Origin: JAJRXR01 sp041402005
GTDB taxonomy: Bacteria; Planctomycetota; Phycisphaerae; Phycisphaerales; UBA1924
Direction: 5' to 3'
DNA: 32,541 nt
Assembly (NCBI GenBank): GCA_041402005.1
Contig: JAWKTB010000010.1
Coordinates: 1-32,541, forward strand
Part shown: piece by piece, positions 6,118-13,771 of the stretch
Numbering within the stretch: the first letter of the stretch is position 1
How the letters are laid out: every line of letters starts with the position of its first letter
The notes under the pieces: generated by a model
What the model was told of the DNA's origin: nothing
The model's input: the letters and a program-made list of their open reading frames with translations, nothing else
Database searches by the model: none
Position numbers and translations under genes: made by a program

Positions 6118-7077
6118 ATGAGCCAGAACGCGGCATCAGGGCATGGCTGGTGGGTGATCGCGGCGTACGTCGGCGCGGGCGTCGTCGGCATCGGTCTGAT
6201 CGTGCAGGGTGTCGCCACGAGTTCGGACGCGCTGCTCGCGGCCGGCGCGTTGGGTCTCATCGTGGTCGCCGCGACCGCGCCGCTGGCGGCGCTCCGGGCG
6301 CGGGGCGCCTCGACCGTGGGTGGCGCCGACGACGGGTCACTCCGGGCGGAGATTGGCGAGCTTGGGCGCCAGATCGAGCGTCTGGGCGAGATGAGCGCGC
6401 TCTCGGACGACGCCCGGCGCGTCCTCAATCGTCGGCGAGAGCGCGAGCTGCTTCGGGCCGCGATCGAGGAGGACATCTCGGTCGAGGACTGGGACGCGGC
6501 GATGGTGCTCGTCAAGGAGCTTGCCGAGCGGTTCGGGTACCGCGCCGACGCCGAGGAGTTCCGCGAGCGAATCGAGACGGCCCGGTTCCAGACGGTGGAC
6601 CGGCGCGTCGCGGACGCGGTCGCCAGGCTCGACCGCCTGATCACGCAGCTGCGTTGGGACGAGGCGTTCGCCGAGGCGGGGCGTGTCACGCGTCTGTTCC
6701 CGGACTCGCCCCGGGTCGAGGGCCTGCGCCACCGCGTCGAGCACGCACGGGCACGCTACAAGTCGGACCTGGAGCGTCGCTTCCTGCACGCCGCCCAGAA
6801 CGGGCAGATCGACGACGCGATGGAGTTGCTCAAGGAGCTCGACGGCTTCCTGACCGAGGCCGAGGCCGAGCCCTATCGCGAGGTCGCCCGGGGCGTCATC
6901 GGCAAGGCCCGCGAGAACCTGGGCGTGCAGTTCAAGCTCGCGGTGCAGGACAAGGACTGGCCCCGCGCCCTGGAGGCGGGAGAGCGCGTGCTGGCCGAGT
7001 TCCCCAACACGCGGATGGCCGAGGAGATCCGCGAGATGATCGACGGCCTGCGCACGCGGGCGGCGGCGATGTCCTAG
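6118..7077 (+). CDS. Membrane-anchored coiled-coil/TPR-like helical protein
   Basis: A 319-residue protein of unknown function. Two hydrophobic segments at about 13-32 (WVIAAYVGAGVVGIGLIVQG) and 38-58 anchor it in the membrane as a hairpin. A Glu/Arg-rich coiled coil follows (about 75-125), then repeated helical pairs such as EDWDAAMVLVKELAERFGY, LRWDEAFAEAGRVTRLFPDS, GQIDDAMELLKELDGFL and KDWPRALEAGERVLAEFPN, the TPR-like pattern of a short helix with W/A at fixed places and a turn ending in F-P. TPR proteins act as scaffolds; no catalytic motif is seen. The start ATG at 6118 follows GAGGTGAG. Its last four bases overlap the stop region of the convergent lspA. Confidence 0.75.
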   Translation: MSQNAASGHGWWVIAAYVGAGVVGIGLIVQGVATSSDALLAAGALGLIVVAATAPLAALRARGASTVGGADDGSLRAEIGELGRQIERLGEMSALSDDARRVLNRRRERELLRAAIEEDISVEDWDAAMVLVKELAERFGYRADAEEFRERIETARFQTVDRRVADAVARLDRLITQLRWDEAFAEAGRVTRLFPDSPRVEGLRHRVEHARARYKSDLERRFLHAAQNGQIDDAMELLKELDGFLTEAEAEPYREVARGVIGKARENLGVQFKLAVQDKDWPRALEAGERVLAEFPNTRMAEEIREMIDGLRTRAAAMS

Positions 7078-7787
7078 TCGTGGGGGGCTGGCGGGGCGGC
7101 GCCGGGTTCTGAGCGAGCCCTGTGCTTCGACGCCGACGATCCGCGCCACGAACAGACCAGCAGCGCGCCGATCCCGACGAGCAGGAAAAGGTCGGCGACG
7201 TTGGAGACGTACGGCCAGACGTCGCCCGAGCCGCTCGGCCAGGCGATGCCGAAGGGCAGCTTCACGCCCGGCAGCGGGTGGATGAAGTCACGGACGCAGG
7301 CGTACACGATCCGGTCGTAGAGGTTTCCCAGTCCGCCGGCGATGAGCAGGGCGAGGGCGATGTGCGCCGCGCGATCGCGGGAGGTCGTCCAGCGTGCGAA
7401 GACGACCATCGCGAACACGAGGGCGACCATCGTGAACAGGATGAAGAACCAGCGCTGCCCGGCGCCGATGCCGAAGACCGCGCCCGGGTTGAGCACCAGC
7501 GTGAACTCGAGCACGCTCGGGATCACCTTCACCGGGTGGTGGTCCCGCACGAGCGCGTCCAGGGGAACTCCCGAGAGCACGTCCGCCCGGCGCACGTGCA
7601 CCGGCGCCCCGGCCACCTGGGCGAAGGCGAGGCTCTTGGTCCACAAGTCGAGCGCCAGTGCGACGGCGGTGCATGCGAGCAGCAGGGCCCAGGCGCCGGC
7701 GGAGGAGCCGGCGCGCCGCGGGGGTTCGCTGCGCTTGGGTTCAGGGGCGGCGCCCGCCACCGGGGGCTGGACGCCCTCGTCGCTCAC
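7074..7787 (-). CDS. lspA: Lipoprotein signal peptidase (signal peptidase II)
   Basis: A 237-residue inner-membrane aspartyl protease that cleaves prolipoprotein signal peptides before the lipid-modified Cys. The two catalytic Asp residues are in GGLGNLYDR (Asp158) and NVADLFLLVG (Asp199); LNPGAVFGIG near residue 99 is the conserved Asn-containing segment. Four hydrophobic segments are visible, at about 32-48, 112-130, 143-155 and 196-212. It is longer than E. coli LspA (164 residues): a ~30-residue Pro-rich cytoplasmic N-terminus, an extra loop at ~55-90 and a basic C-terminal tail. The start is GTG at 7787, within the stop of the DksA-like gene (GTGA overlap), so translation of the two is coupled. 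Confidence 0.92.
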   Translation of the reverse strand: MSDEGVQPPVAGAAPEPKRSEPPRRAGSSAGAWALLLACTAVALALDLWTKSLAFAQVAGAPVHVRRADVLSGVPLDALVRDHHPVKVIPSVLEFTLVLNPGAVFGIGAGQRWFFILFTMVALVFAMVVFARWTTSRDRAAHIALALLIAGGLGNLYDRIVYACVRDFIHPLPGVKLPFGIAWPSGSGDVWPYVSNVADLFLLVGIGALLVCSWRGSSASKHRARSEPGAAPPAPHD

Positions 7788-8752
7788 GCCCGGTATCCGG
7801 AGCGACGCTCGAGCTCCCGGGCCGCCTCGATCGAGTACCGCGCCCAGGGCAGCTCCTCGAGGCGTGTCTTGCTGATCGGCTTGCCCGTCAGCTCGCAGAC
7901 GCCGAACGTCTTGTCCGCGATCCGCTGCAGGGCGTCGTCGATCTCCTTGATCAGGCGCCGGTCGGCGGCCGCCAGATCGAGCGACAGCGACTGGTCGTAG
8001 CTGTCCGACCCTTGCTCGGCGAAGTGCTGGGGCGTGTGGCTCAGCCCGCCCGACTCGGAGCGGAGCGCACCCGTCTCCATGGTGGACATGTCGCCGAAGA
8101 GCTCCGCCCGCTTGGCGAGCAGGATTGCACGGAACTTGTCCAGCTCGCGCTTGTTGAAGGGGGTCTTGATCTTCTTGTCGGAGCGCTCGGTCGCGGCCCG
8201 CTCGCGCGCCGCCTCGGCCGCACGGCTCGGGCCTGAGGGGATCAGCGGCTTGCGGATCGGCGACCCCGGGCCGAGCAGTCGGTCCCCGGTCGGGGGGAAC
8301 TTCGATGTCGGCGCCTTGGGCGTCGGGCGCTTCTTCTTCGGGCGGTCCGAGACGATGGTGATGCCCTTGCGCGCCGGCTTTTTGTCGTCACCGGACTTGG
8401 CGGCGGCGGGCGTGGCCTCCTTCTTGGGCGCCGCCTGGGGCGAACGAGCGGAGGATTTCTTCGTGGAGGCCCGAGCGCCGGCCTTCCTGGCGGTCTTCTT
8501 CGTCGAGGCCTTCTTCACACCCGACCTCTTCCTTGACGTGGGCTTCTTGCCGCCCGCCTTCGCGCGCGGTTTCTTCTTCGAGGATGCCTTGGAGGCTGGC
8601 TTCCGCCCAGCATTCTTCCGCGCGGACGCCCGGGCGGCGCTCGTCTTCTTCCGAGCGCCGGAACGCGACTTCGAGGCCGACCTGGCGGACGACTTCTTCT
8701 TCGCCGTGGGCTTCCGGGGCTTGCCGGTGGGTTTTCGGGTTTTCTTCGCCAC
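7784..8752 (-). CDS. DksA/TraR-like protein with Lys/Ala-rich tail and lost zinc cysteines
   Basis: A protein of about 322 residues. The C-terminal ~110 residues resemble TraR/DksA proteins, which enter the RNA polymerase secondary channel: a helical coiled coil (FNKRELDKFRAILLAKRAEL, later AADRRLIKEIDDALQRI) and the zinc-finger-like end FGVCELTGKPISKTRLEELP, then WARYSIEAARELERR. Only one of the four zinc cysteines remains, so the finger is probably metal-free. The first ~160 residues are a Lys/Ala/Ser/Arg-rich low-complexity tail like histone H1 C-termini, expected to bind DNA or RNA. The GTG at 8752 is chosen because the candidate promoter at 8817-8845 lies between it and the more distant in-frame ATG at 8866; GGAGG 13 bases upstream is somewhat far. 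It is coupled to lspA. Confidence 0.8.
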   Translation of the reverse strand: MAKKTRKPTGKPRKPTAKKKSSARSASKSRSGARKKTSAARASARKNAGRKPASKASSKKKPRAKAGGKKPTSRKRSGVKKASTKKTARKAGARASTKKSSARSPQAAPKKEATPAAAKSGDDKKPARKGITIVSDRPKKKRPTPKAPTSKFPPTGDRLLGPGSPIRKPLIPSGPSRAAEAARERAATERSDKKIKTPFNKRELDKFRAILLAKRAELFGDMSTMETGALRSESGGLSHTPQHFAEQGSDSYDQSLSLDLAAADRRLIKEIDDALQRIADKTFGVCELTGKPISKTRLEELPWARYSIEAARELERRSGYRA

Positions 8753-8816
8753 TGGCGGCCTACGTCCTCCACCCGGCCCGCCGGGCCCGCCCGACCCCCG
8801 CCCGGAGCGGGCGACA

Positions 8817-8845
8817 AGCGTACGCCCCCGCGCCCAGTGAGTCAA
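8817..8845 (-). promoter_or_regulatory. Candidate promoter for the DksA-like gene and lspA
   Basis: On the minus strand TTGACT (8845-8840) matches the -35 consensus in 5 of 6 positions and TACGCT (8822-8817) lies 17 bases further on. Transcription would start near 8810, 58 bases before the GTG at 8752. Confidence 0.4.
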
Positions 8846-8860
8846 AGCGCGGTTCGGGCG

Positions 8861-8913
8861 GCGCAAGCGTGATGGAAGTGATTTGTTCGAATAGGGTTAC
8901 GTGACGCTTGCGC
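8861..8913. repeat. 10-bp inverted repeat between accA and the DksA-like gene
   Basis: GCGCAAGCGT (8861-8870) and ACGCTTGCGC (8904-8913) are perfect reverse complements around a 33-base, rather AT-rich centre. It starts 3 bases beyond the accA stop and could mark its transcript end; there is no U-tract on either strand. Confidence 0.45.
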
Positions 8914-8915
8914 GA

Positions 8916-9959
8916 CTATGCCGACTCCTGGGCGCCCGACGGCGTCTCGACCGTCTCGCACGCCCCGAGGGCCCGGAACCGGTCGTACCGCCCGGAGACC
9001 AGCTCCTCGGCGTCCATGGGCGTCAACTCCTCGAGCTGCGCCACGATCCAGTCCCGGAGGATCTCGGCGGCGGCGTCCGCGTCCCGGTGCGCCCCGCCCC
9101 GGGGCTCCGGGATCACCGCGTCCACGATGCCAAGGGCGAGGTTGTCCTTGGCCGTCAGGCGGAGGGCGTGGGCCGCGGCGGCGTTCGTCTGCTCATTGGC
9201 CTGCTTCCAGAGGATCGCGGCGCACCCTTCGGGGGAGATGACCGAGTACCAGGCGTGCTGGAGCATCGCGACGCGGTCGGCGACCGCGATGCCGAGCGCC
9301 CCGCCCGAGCCACCCTCCCCGATGATCACGGAGACGATCGGGACCTTCAGGCGGCTCATCTCGCGCAGGTTGACGGCGATCGCCTCCGCCTGGCCCCGTT
9401 GCTCGGCGCCCAGTCCGGGGTAGGCGCCGGGCGTGTCCACGAGCGTCACGATCGGGAGGCCGAACTTCTCGGCCAGTTTCATCTTCGCCAGGGCCTTGCG
9501 GTACCCCTCCGGGTGCGCACACCCGAAGTGGCACGCGAGCTTCTCCTGGGTGTCGCGCCCCTTCTGGTGTCCGACGATCAGGACCTTGAAGGCGCCGATG
9601 CGGGCGAAGCCGGTGACGAGGGCGGGGTCGTCGCCGAAGCGCCGGTCGCCGTGCAGCTCGGCGAAGTCGCGGCAGATCCGGGCGATGTAGTCGCGCGTCT
9701 GGGGGCGTGCCGGGTGACGCGCGACGCGGACCGTGTTCCAGGGCGACAGGTCGGCGTAGATCTCCTCAAGCAGGCGGTCGCGCCGTGCGAGCAGCTCGTC
9801 CAGGGGTGTCGCGTCGTCGGCGGTGGTCGCGGCGTCCACCCCGCCCAGGGCCGGCGCGGGCAGGGCATCGGGGTCGGACTGTCCCCGTCTGGCGGCCTCG
9901 ATGCGGCGGTCCAGCTCGCGGACCGGGGCCTCGAAGTCGAGCTGGTAGAAGCTGGGCAT
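8916..9959 (-). CDS. accA: Acetyl-CoA carboxylase carboxyltransferase subunit alpha
   Basis: A 347-residue protein that, with AccD, moves the carboxyl group from carboxybiotin to acetyl-CoA to make malonyl-CoA for fatty-acid synthesis. The match covers the whole family: LDFEAPVRELDRRIEAAR at the N-terminus, WNTVRVARHPARPQTRDYI near 74-92, FAELHGDRRFGDDPALVTG near 99-117, LVDTPGAYPGLGAEQRGQAE near 173-192 and GEGGSGGALGIAVADRVAML with SVISPEGCAAILWK near 214-250. An N-terminal segment of about 25 residues (~30-50, Ala/Asp-rich) is longer than in E. coli AccA (319 residues). accD is not in the window. It is divergent from proC. Confidence 0.97.
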   Translation of the reverse strand: MPSFYQLDFEAPVRELDRRIEAARRGQSDPDALPAPALGGVDAATTADDATPLDELLARRDRLLEEIYADLSPWNTVRVARHPARPQTRDYIARICRDFAELHGDRRFGDDPALVTGFARIGAFKVLIVGHQKGRDTQEKLACHFGCAHPEGYRKALAKMKLAEKFGLPIVTLVDTPGAYPGLGAEQRGQAEAIAVNLREMSRLKVPIVSVIIGEGGSGGALGIAVADRVAMLQHAWYSVISPEGCAAILWKQANEQTNAAAAHALRLTAKDNLALGIVDAVIPEPRGGAHRDADAAAEILRDWIVAQLEELTPMDAEELVSGRYDRFRALGACETVETPSGAQESA

Positions 9960-10048
9960 CGGGCGGAAAACTCCGTTTCGCCGGGCACGAGCTGGCGATC
10001 CAAGTTTAGAGGGTGGGGCGGCGCGGGGCGCGCGCGGTTCGGCGGCCG

Positions 10049-10054
10049 TAGTCT
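10049..10054 (+). promoter_or_regulatory. Candidate -10 box (TAGTCT) for a leaderless proC mRNA
   Basis: TAGTCT matches TANNNT and ends 6 bases before the proC ATG at 10061; no Shine-Dalgarno sequence is present. Confidence 0.35.
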
Positions 10055-10060
10055 TGGGCC

Positions 10061-10894
10061 ATGGCAGATCCGAGGGCGCCGATCGCGGTCATTGGTGGGG
10101 GGGCGATGGCCCGGGCGATTCTGGATGGGGCGCGGGCGGCGGGCGTTCTGGGGGACCGCTGGATCGTCGCCGAGCCCGACGACCAACGCCGGGACGAGTT
10201 CGAGCACGCCATTGAGACCGGGGGCGGGGCGATCGAATGGCTGATGAAGGCGGAGGCCTCTCCCGGCGCGGGGCAGGTGTTGCTGGCGGTCAAGCCGCAG
10301 AAGCTCGGCGAGGTCGCGGACGAGATCGCGTCCATGCTCGGGTCGGGCCCGTCGCGGGTGGTGATCACGATCCTCGCGGGGACGCCGAGCGGGAGGGTGC
10401 GCACGCTCTTAGGCGGTGACGTCCGCGTGGTGCGAGTGATGCCGAACCTGCCGGCGAAGCTCGGGCGGGGCATGACCGCGATCTGCCTGGGTGAGGGGGC
10501 GGGAGAGGGGGACGACGCGCGCGCGCAAGAGCTGTTCACCGGCGTCGGGCGGGTCATCGAGATCCCCGAGTCGCTCATGGACGCGTACACCGCCCTGGCG
10601 GGCTCCGGGCCGGCATACGTGTTCTACCTCGGCGAGGCGATGATCCACGCGGCGGTCGAGCTGGGTTTCACGCGCGAGGAGGCGACGCTGATCGTGCGCG
10701 AGACGATCGGCGGCGCGGGGGAGATGCTCGTGACGTCGCCTGAGCACCCCGCGTCCCTGCGGGCCGGGGTGACGAGCAAGGGTGGCACGACCGAGGCGGC
10801 GTGCAACGTCCTGGACGAGTCGGGGGTCATGGACGCGTTCGTGCGCGCGATCCACGCGGCCAGGCGACGGGGCGCGGAGTTGGGCGAAGCCTAA
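10061..10894 (+). CDS. proC: Pyrroline-5-carboxylate reductase
   Basis: A 277-residue enzyme for the last step of proline synthesis, reducing 1-pyrroline-5-carboxylate with NAD(P)H. Seen: the N-terminal dinucleotide-binding loop VIGGGAMARAILDGARAAG at 8-26; LLAVKPQKLGEVADEIA near 72-88; RVMPNLPAKLGRGMTAIC near 126-143; and the C-terminal dimerisation/substrate domain with LAGSGPAYVFYLGEAMIHAA near 179-198, TSPEHPASLRAGVTSKGGTT near 226-245 and EAACNVLDESG. Length and motif order are normal for ProC. The ATG at 10061 lacks a ribosome binding site but has a TANNNT box 6 bases upstream. Confidence 0.95.
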   Translation: MADPRAPIAVIGGGAMARAILDGARAAGVLGDRWIVAEPDDQRRDEFEHAIETGGGAIEWLMKAEASPGAGQVLLAVKPQKLGEVADEIASMLGSGPSRVVITILAGTPSGRVRTLLGGDVRVVRVMPNLPAKLGRGMTAICLGEGAGEGDDARAQELFTGVGRVIEIPESLMDAYTALAGSGPAYVFYLGEAMIHAAVELGFTREEATLIVRETIGGAGEMLVTSPEHPASLRAGVTSKGGTTEAACNVLDESGVMDAFVRAIHAARRRGAELGEA

Positions 10895-10897
10895 GAG

Positions 10898-12049
10898 TCA
10901 GAAGTCGCGTCGGGCGAAGATGGCGCAGCTGAGCAGCAGGACGACCGCCTCGAAGGCGAGCGACGTGCCGAGCACCCAGGCGACGGAGCGTTCCCTGAAG
11001 ACCTCTTGCACGCGCTTGCCGAGCTCATCGCGATCGACGTTGACGTCGTCGGTCGGATTCATGTCCGCGGCCTCCTCGTCGTTCTCGGGCGGGGTGATCT
11101 CGTCGGGGTCGATCAGGTTGCGTTCGAGCAGGGCGCTCGTCTCGCCGGTCTTGGGCAGGATGGTCTTGGCGGAGTAGATGAACGTCGACCACTTCTGGAG
11201 GGCGCGCAGGTCGTCCTTGTCCTCGTCGAGGCCGTCGTAGAGCCGCTGCAGGAACGGGTTGCGGGCGACCATCTCCTCGCGCGTCGGCTCGTAGCCCTCG
11301 ACGCTCTCGCCCTCCTTCTCGCGTTCCGTGCGCAGCAGGCGCGCCGTGTTCCGCTCCGCGAGGTCGATCCGCGACTGTCGATCCTCCATGACCATCCGGG
11401 TGGACTCGCGGAACTGGACGAGGGCCGCGTCGCCCGCGTTGAGGACGAAGAGCGTGACCCAGAACAGGCCAGTGAGCAGCAGGGCGGCGATGGTCGAGCG
11501 GGTCACCAGCCCGAGCAGGGCGCAGACGCAGAAGAGGTAGCTGAAGAAGACGACCACGATCGGGATGGCGAGGAAGAGCCCGAACTCCCACGTCTTGCCG
11601 CGGATGCCGATCACGATGAATGACGCGACGGTGAAGACCGCGACCTGAAGGGTGACGAACAAGAGGCCCATGGTGTACTTGGTCAGGAAGAGGCGGACAC
11701 GTCCGATCGGCTTGGAGAGGACGGTCTCGATGGCGCCACCCGTGATGAGCTGCGGGAAGATCCCCGCGGTGGAGATCAGGGCGAGGATCGCGGCGACCCA
11801 GGTGAGCCAGATGCCGATGCCGAGGTTGGTGAACATCGCCTTGTAGAAGACGTCCCGCGGGACGATGTCGGTGTTGACGGGCACGAAGCCGAGGCGGAAC
11901 CAGGCGAAGGTCATCCCTTGCTTGTCGATCCCGACGAGGGCGAAGACCGCGACGACCAGGCCCGAGAGGAGCATGGTGATCCAGAAGAGCTTCTTGGCGT
12001 TGAGCTCGCGGTACGCGTCGACGAGCATGGCGAGGGTCTGGGTGATCAT
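10898..12049 (-). CDS. ABC-2 type transporter permease
   Basis: A 383-residue membrane subunit. Six hydrophobic segments are visible: about 21-40 (LFWITMLLSGLVVAVFALVG), 79-103, 140-160, 165-190, 194-212, and a last one at about 355-378 followed by a short basic end. Between the fifth and sixth lies a ~150-residue charged, Glu/Asp-rich hydrophilic domain, much larger than loops of typical ABC-2 permeases and probably outside the membrane. The start ATG (12049) overlaps the stop of the ATPase gene (ATGA), so the two subunits are translationally coupled. The transported substrate is unknown. The 3' end faces proC with a 3-base gap. Confidence 0.85.
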   Translation of the reverse strand: MITQTLAMLVDAYRELNAKKLFWITMLLSGLVVAVFALVGIDKQGMTFAWFRLGFVPVNTDIVPRDVFYKAMFTNLGIGIWLTWVAAILALISTAGIFPQLITGGAIETVLSKPIGRVRLFLTKYTMGLLFVTLQVAVFTVASFIVIGIRGKTWEFGLFLAIPIVVVFFSYLFCVCALLGLVTRSTIAALLLTGLFWVTLFVLNAGDAALVQFRESTRMVMEDRQSRIDLAERNTARLLRTEREKEGESVEGYEPTREEMVARNPFLQRLYDGLDEDKDDLRALQKWSTFIYSAKTILPKTGETSALLERNLIDPDEITPPENDEEAADMNPTDDVNVDRDELGKRVQEVFRERSVAWVLGTSLAFEAVVLLLSCAIFARRDF

Positions 12050-13098
12050 CGGCGTCCCCCCTTCAGGTCGCGCGAGGCGCCGGGCAAGAGCGTCTTGCCC
12101 GTCGTCGGGTCCGTGACCGCCTCCATGAACAGATCTTCCAGCGAGGGGCGGAACGGTCGGATCGCCCGGATCTGAAGGCTCTCTCGCCTGAACGCGTCGA
12201 TAAGGCCCTGGATCTCGGACGGCTCTGCGGTCTGGACATGCAGCGTGCTCGCCTCGACGCGATACGCGTGCCCCGAGGCGAGGCGGGATGATCCCTTCCA
12301 GCCCGCCGGGGGTTCCTGGCCATCCCAGGAGCCGAGGCCGAGCGAGGCGATCACGCGGGTGATGCGCTCCGTGGCGCCCTTGGGATCGAGACCGGCCAGT
12401 TCGATCTCGTACCGGCGTTTGTCCACCGTCAGCTCGTCGATCGTGCCCTGGGCGCGGACCGTGCCCTGCACGAGGATCGCGACGCGGTCGCAGACCATCT
12501 CGAGCTCGGAGAGGAGGTGCGAGTTGAGGAAGACGGTGCGACCGTCCGACTTCATCTGCTGAAGGATGTTGCGTATGTCGCGCCGTCCGACGGGGTCGAC
12601 GCCGTCGGTCGGCTCGTCGAGCAGGACGAGCTCCGGGTCGTTGACGAGGGCCTGGGCGATGCCGACGCGTTGGCGCATTCCCTTGGAGTACCCGCCGAGC
12701 TTCTTCTTGGCCCACTCGCTCATGCCGACGAGTTCGAGGAGCTTGCCGGTCTTGGCCTTGCGCTCGCGTCTGGGGACCTTGCACATGGCGCCGTAGAAGT
12801 CGACGACCTGGGCGCCGGTGAGGTAGTCGGGGAAGCGGTGGTGCTCGGGGAGGTAGCCGACGCGGGCGAGGGTGGGCTTGTGCCCGACCTTGTGCCCGAG
12901 CATCGTGCCCTCGCACTTGCTCGGGCGGATGACGGTCATGAGGATCTTGACGAGGGTGGACTTGCCGGCGCCGTTGGGCCCGAGGAGGCCGAAGATCTCG
13001 CCCTTGTGGATGCGCATGTCGACGCCCCGGAGGGCGTGAACGCGTCCCTTGTAGGTCTTGGCAACGTGGCGGAGGTCGATGGCGAGTTCGCCGGGCAT
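12046..13098 (-). CDS. ABC transporter ATP-binding protein
   Basis: A 350-residue ATPase that should drive the adjacent permease. Motifs: Walker A GPNGAGKSTLVKIL near 40-53, a Q-loop region VGYLPEHHRFPDYLTGAQVV near 80-99 (with Glu-His in place of the usual Gln-Asp surroundings), ABC signature GGYSKGMRQRVGIAQAL near 135-151, Walker B and following Glu in ELVLLDEPTDGVDP near 155-168, and the His switch in FLNSHLLSELEM near 191-202. The signature reads YSKGM, common in ABC-2 export ATPases. After residue 220 there is a ~130-residue C-terminal domain ending in FRPSLEDLFMEAVTD, which is typical of multidrug or NatA-like exporters. The start is ATG at 13098. Confidence 0.92.
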   Translation of the reverse strand: MPGELAIDLRHVAKTYKGRVHALRGVDMRIHKGEIFGLLGPNGAGKSTLVKILMTVIRPSKCEGTMLGHKVGHKPTLARVGYLPEHHRFPDYLTGAQVVDFYGAMCKVPRRERKAKTGKLLELVGMSEWAKKKLGGYSKGMRQRVGIAQALVNDPELVLLDEPTDGVDPVGRRDIRNILQQMKSDGRTVFLNSHLLSELEMVCDRVAILVQGTVRAQGTIDELTVDKRRYEIELAGLDPKGATERITRVIASLGLGSWDGQEPPAGWKGSSRLASGHAYRVEASTLHVQTAEPSEIQGLIDAFRRESLQIRAIRPFRPSLEDLFMEAVTDPTTGKTLLPGASRDLKGGRR

Positions 13099-13115
13099 GG
13101 GGCCCTCCGGATCGG

Positions 13116-13735
13116 CTAAGTGTCGCGTCTGCGGGCGATGATATGGAAGAGGTGCCAGTGCTTGTGGGCCTCGCCGTCGTGCGTGCTCGGGCGGTCCTCC
13201 TCGCGGAAGGACTCGAGGATGTAGTCGGAAAAGAGGTCGAGGGCTTGTGTCCGGGTGAGGTGGGTGCGGTCCTCGAGGATGGCCCAGTCGTCACGGTCGC
13301 CGAAGAGCTGGCCTGAGAATCGGGCGCCAGGCGCCACGGCGGCCTCGATCTTCCGCCAGAGCCCCGGGAACTCACCCGGGGGACAGAAGGGAAGCGAGAA
13401 GCTCGCGTTCACGAGGCTCGCCCTCGGGATCTCGACGTCCGCGAAGTCCGCGAGCACGAGTTCGAGGCGTCCATCGGCGAGGGCGGCGGCGCACTCGGGT
13501 CGCTCGCGAAGGCGGCGGATGCCCTCGGGGTGCCCGTCGTGCGCGAAGACGCGCCAGCCTCGGCGGAGCATCTCGGCGGTGTCCCGCCCGTCCCCTGCGC
13601 CCAGGTCGACGGCGAGGGGCGGACTCGTTGGATCGACCTCGCCGAAGGCGTCGAGGGCTCCGATGAGCGTCTCACGCGTAACGCCCGCATGCGGTCGAAG
13701 TAGGCGACCCGGTCACAGCCGTGCGGCCTCGTGGG
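13116..13735 (-). CDS. Class I SAM-dependent methyltransferase, 5' end frame-broken
   Basis: From about 13675 down to the stop at 13116 one frame reads a class I methyltransferase: ETLIGALDAFGEV, then motif I LAVDLGAGDGRDTAEML, RGWRVFAHDGHPEGIRRL, the acidic LVLADFADVEIP, and FSLPFCPPGEFPGLWRKIE; the C-terminus is HKHWHLFHIIARRR. This frame has no start codon upstream of 13571 and runs into a stop near 13709, whereas the neighbouring frame at 13688-13720 reads RVAYFDRM, a typical opening for this group. A frame change between about 13675 and 13688 therefore separates start and body. It lies at the edge of a block full of such breaks, so sequence error is likely; otherwise the gene would be truncated at 13571 and lack motif I. 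Substrate unknown. Confidence 0.65.
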
Positions 13736-13771
13736 CAGGGTGCGGGGTGCGGGGTTCCGGTCCGACGCGCT

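Noticed and set aside
8753..8866. Upstream ATG (8866) for the DksA-like gene
   Set aside because: It would lie upstream of the best promoter candidate (8817-8845) and adds a Gly/Pro/Arg-rich stretch typical of chance frames.
10898..13375. 825-codon minus-strand frame containing the ABC permease
   Set aside because: Only its last 384 codons are real; the 5' part overlaps the ATPase gene out of frame and is low-complexity. The true start is ATG 12049.
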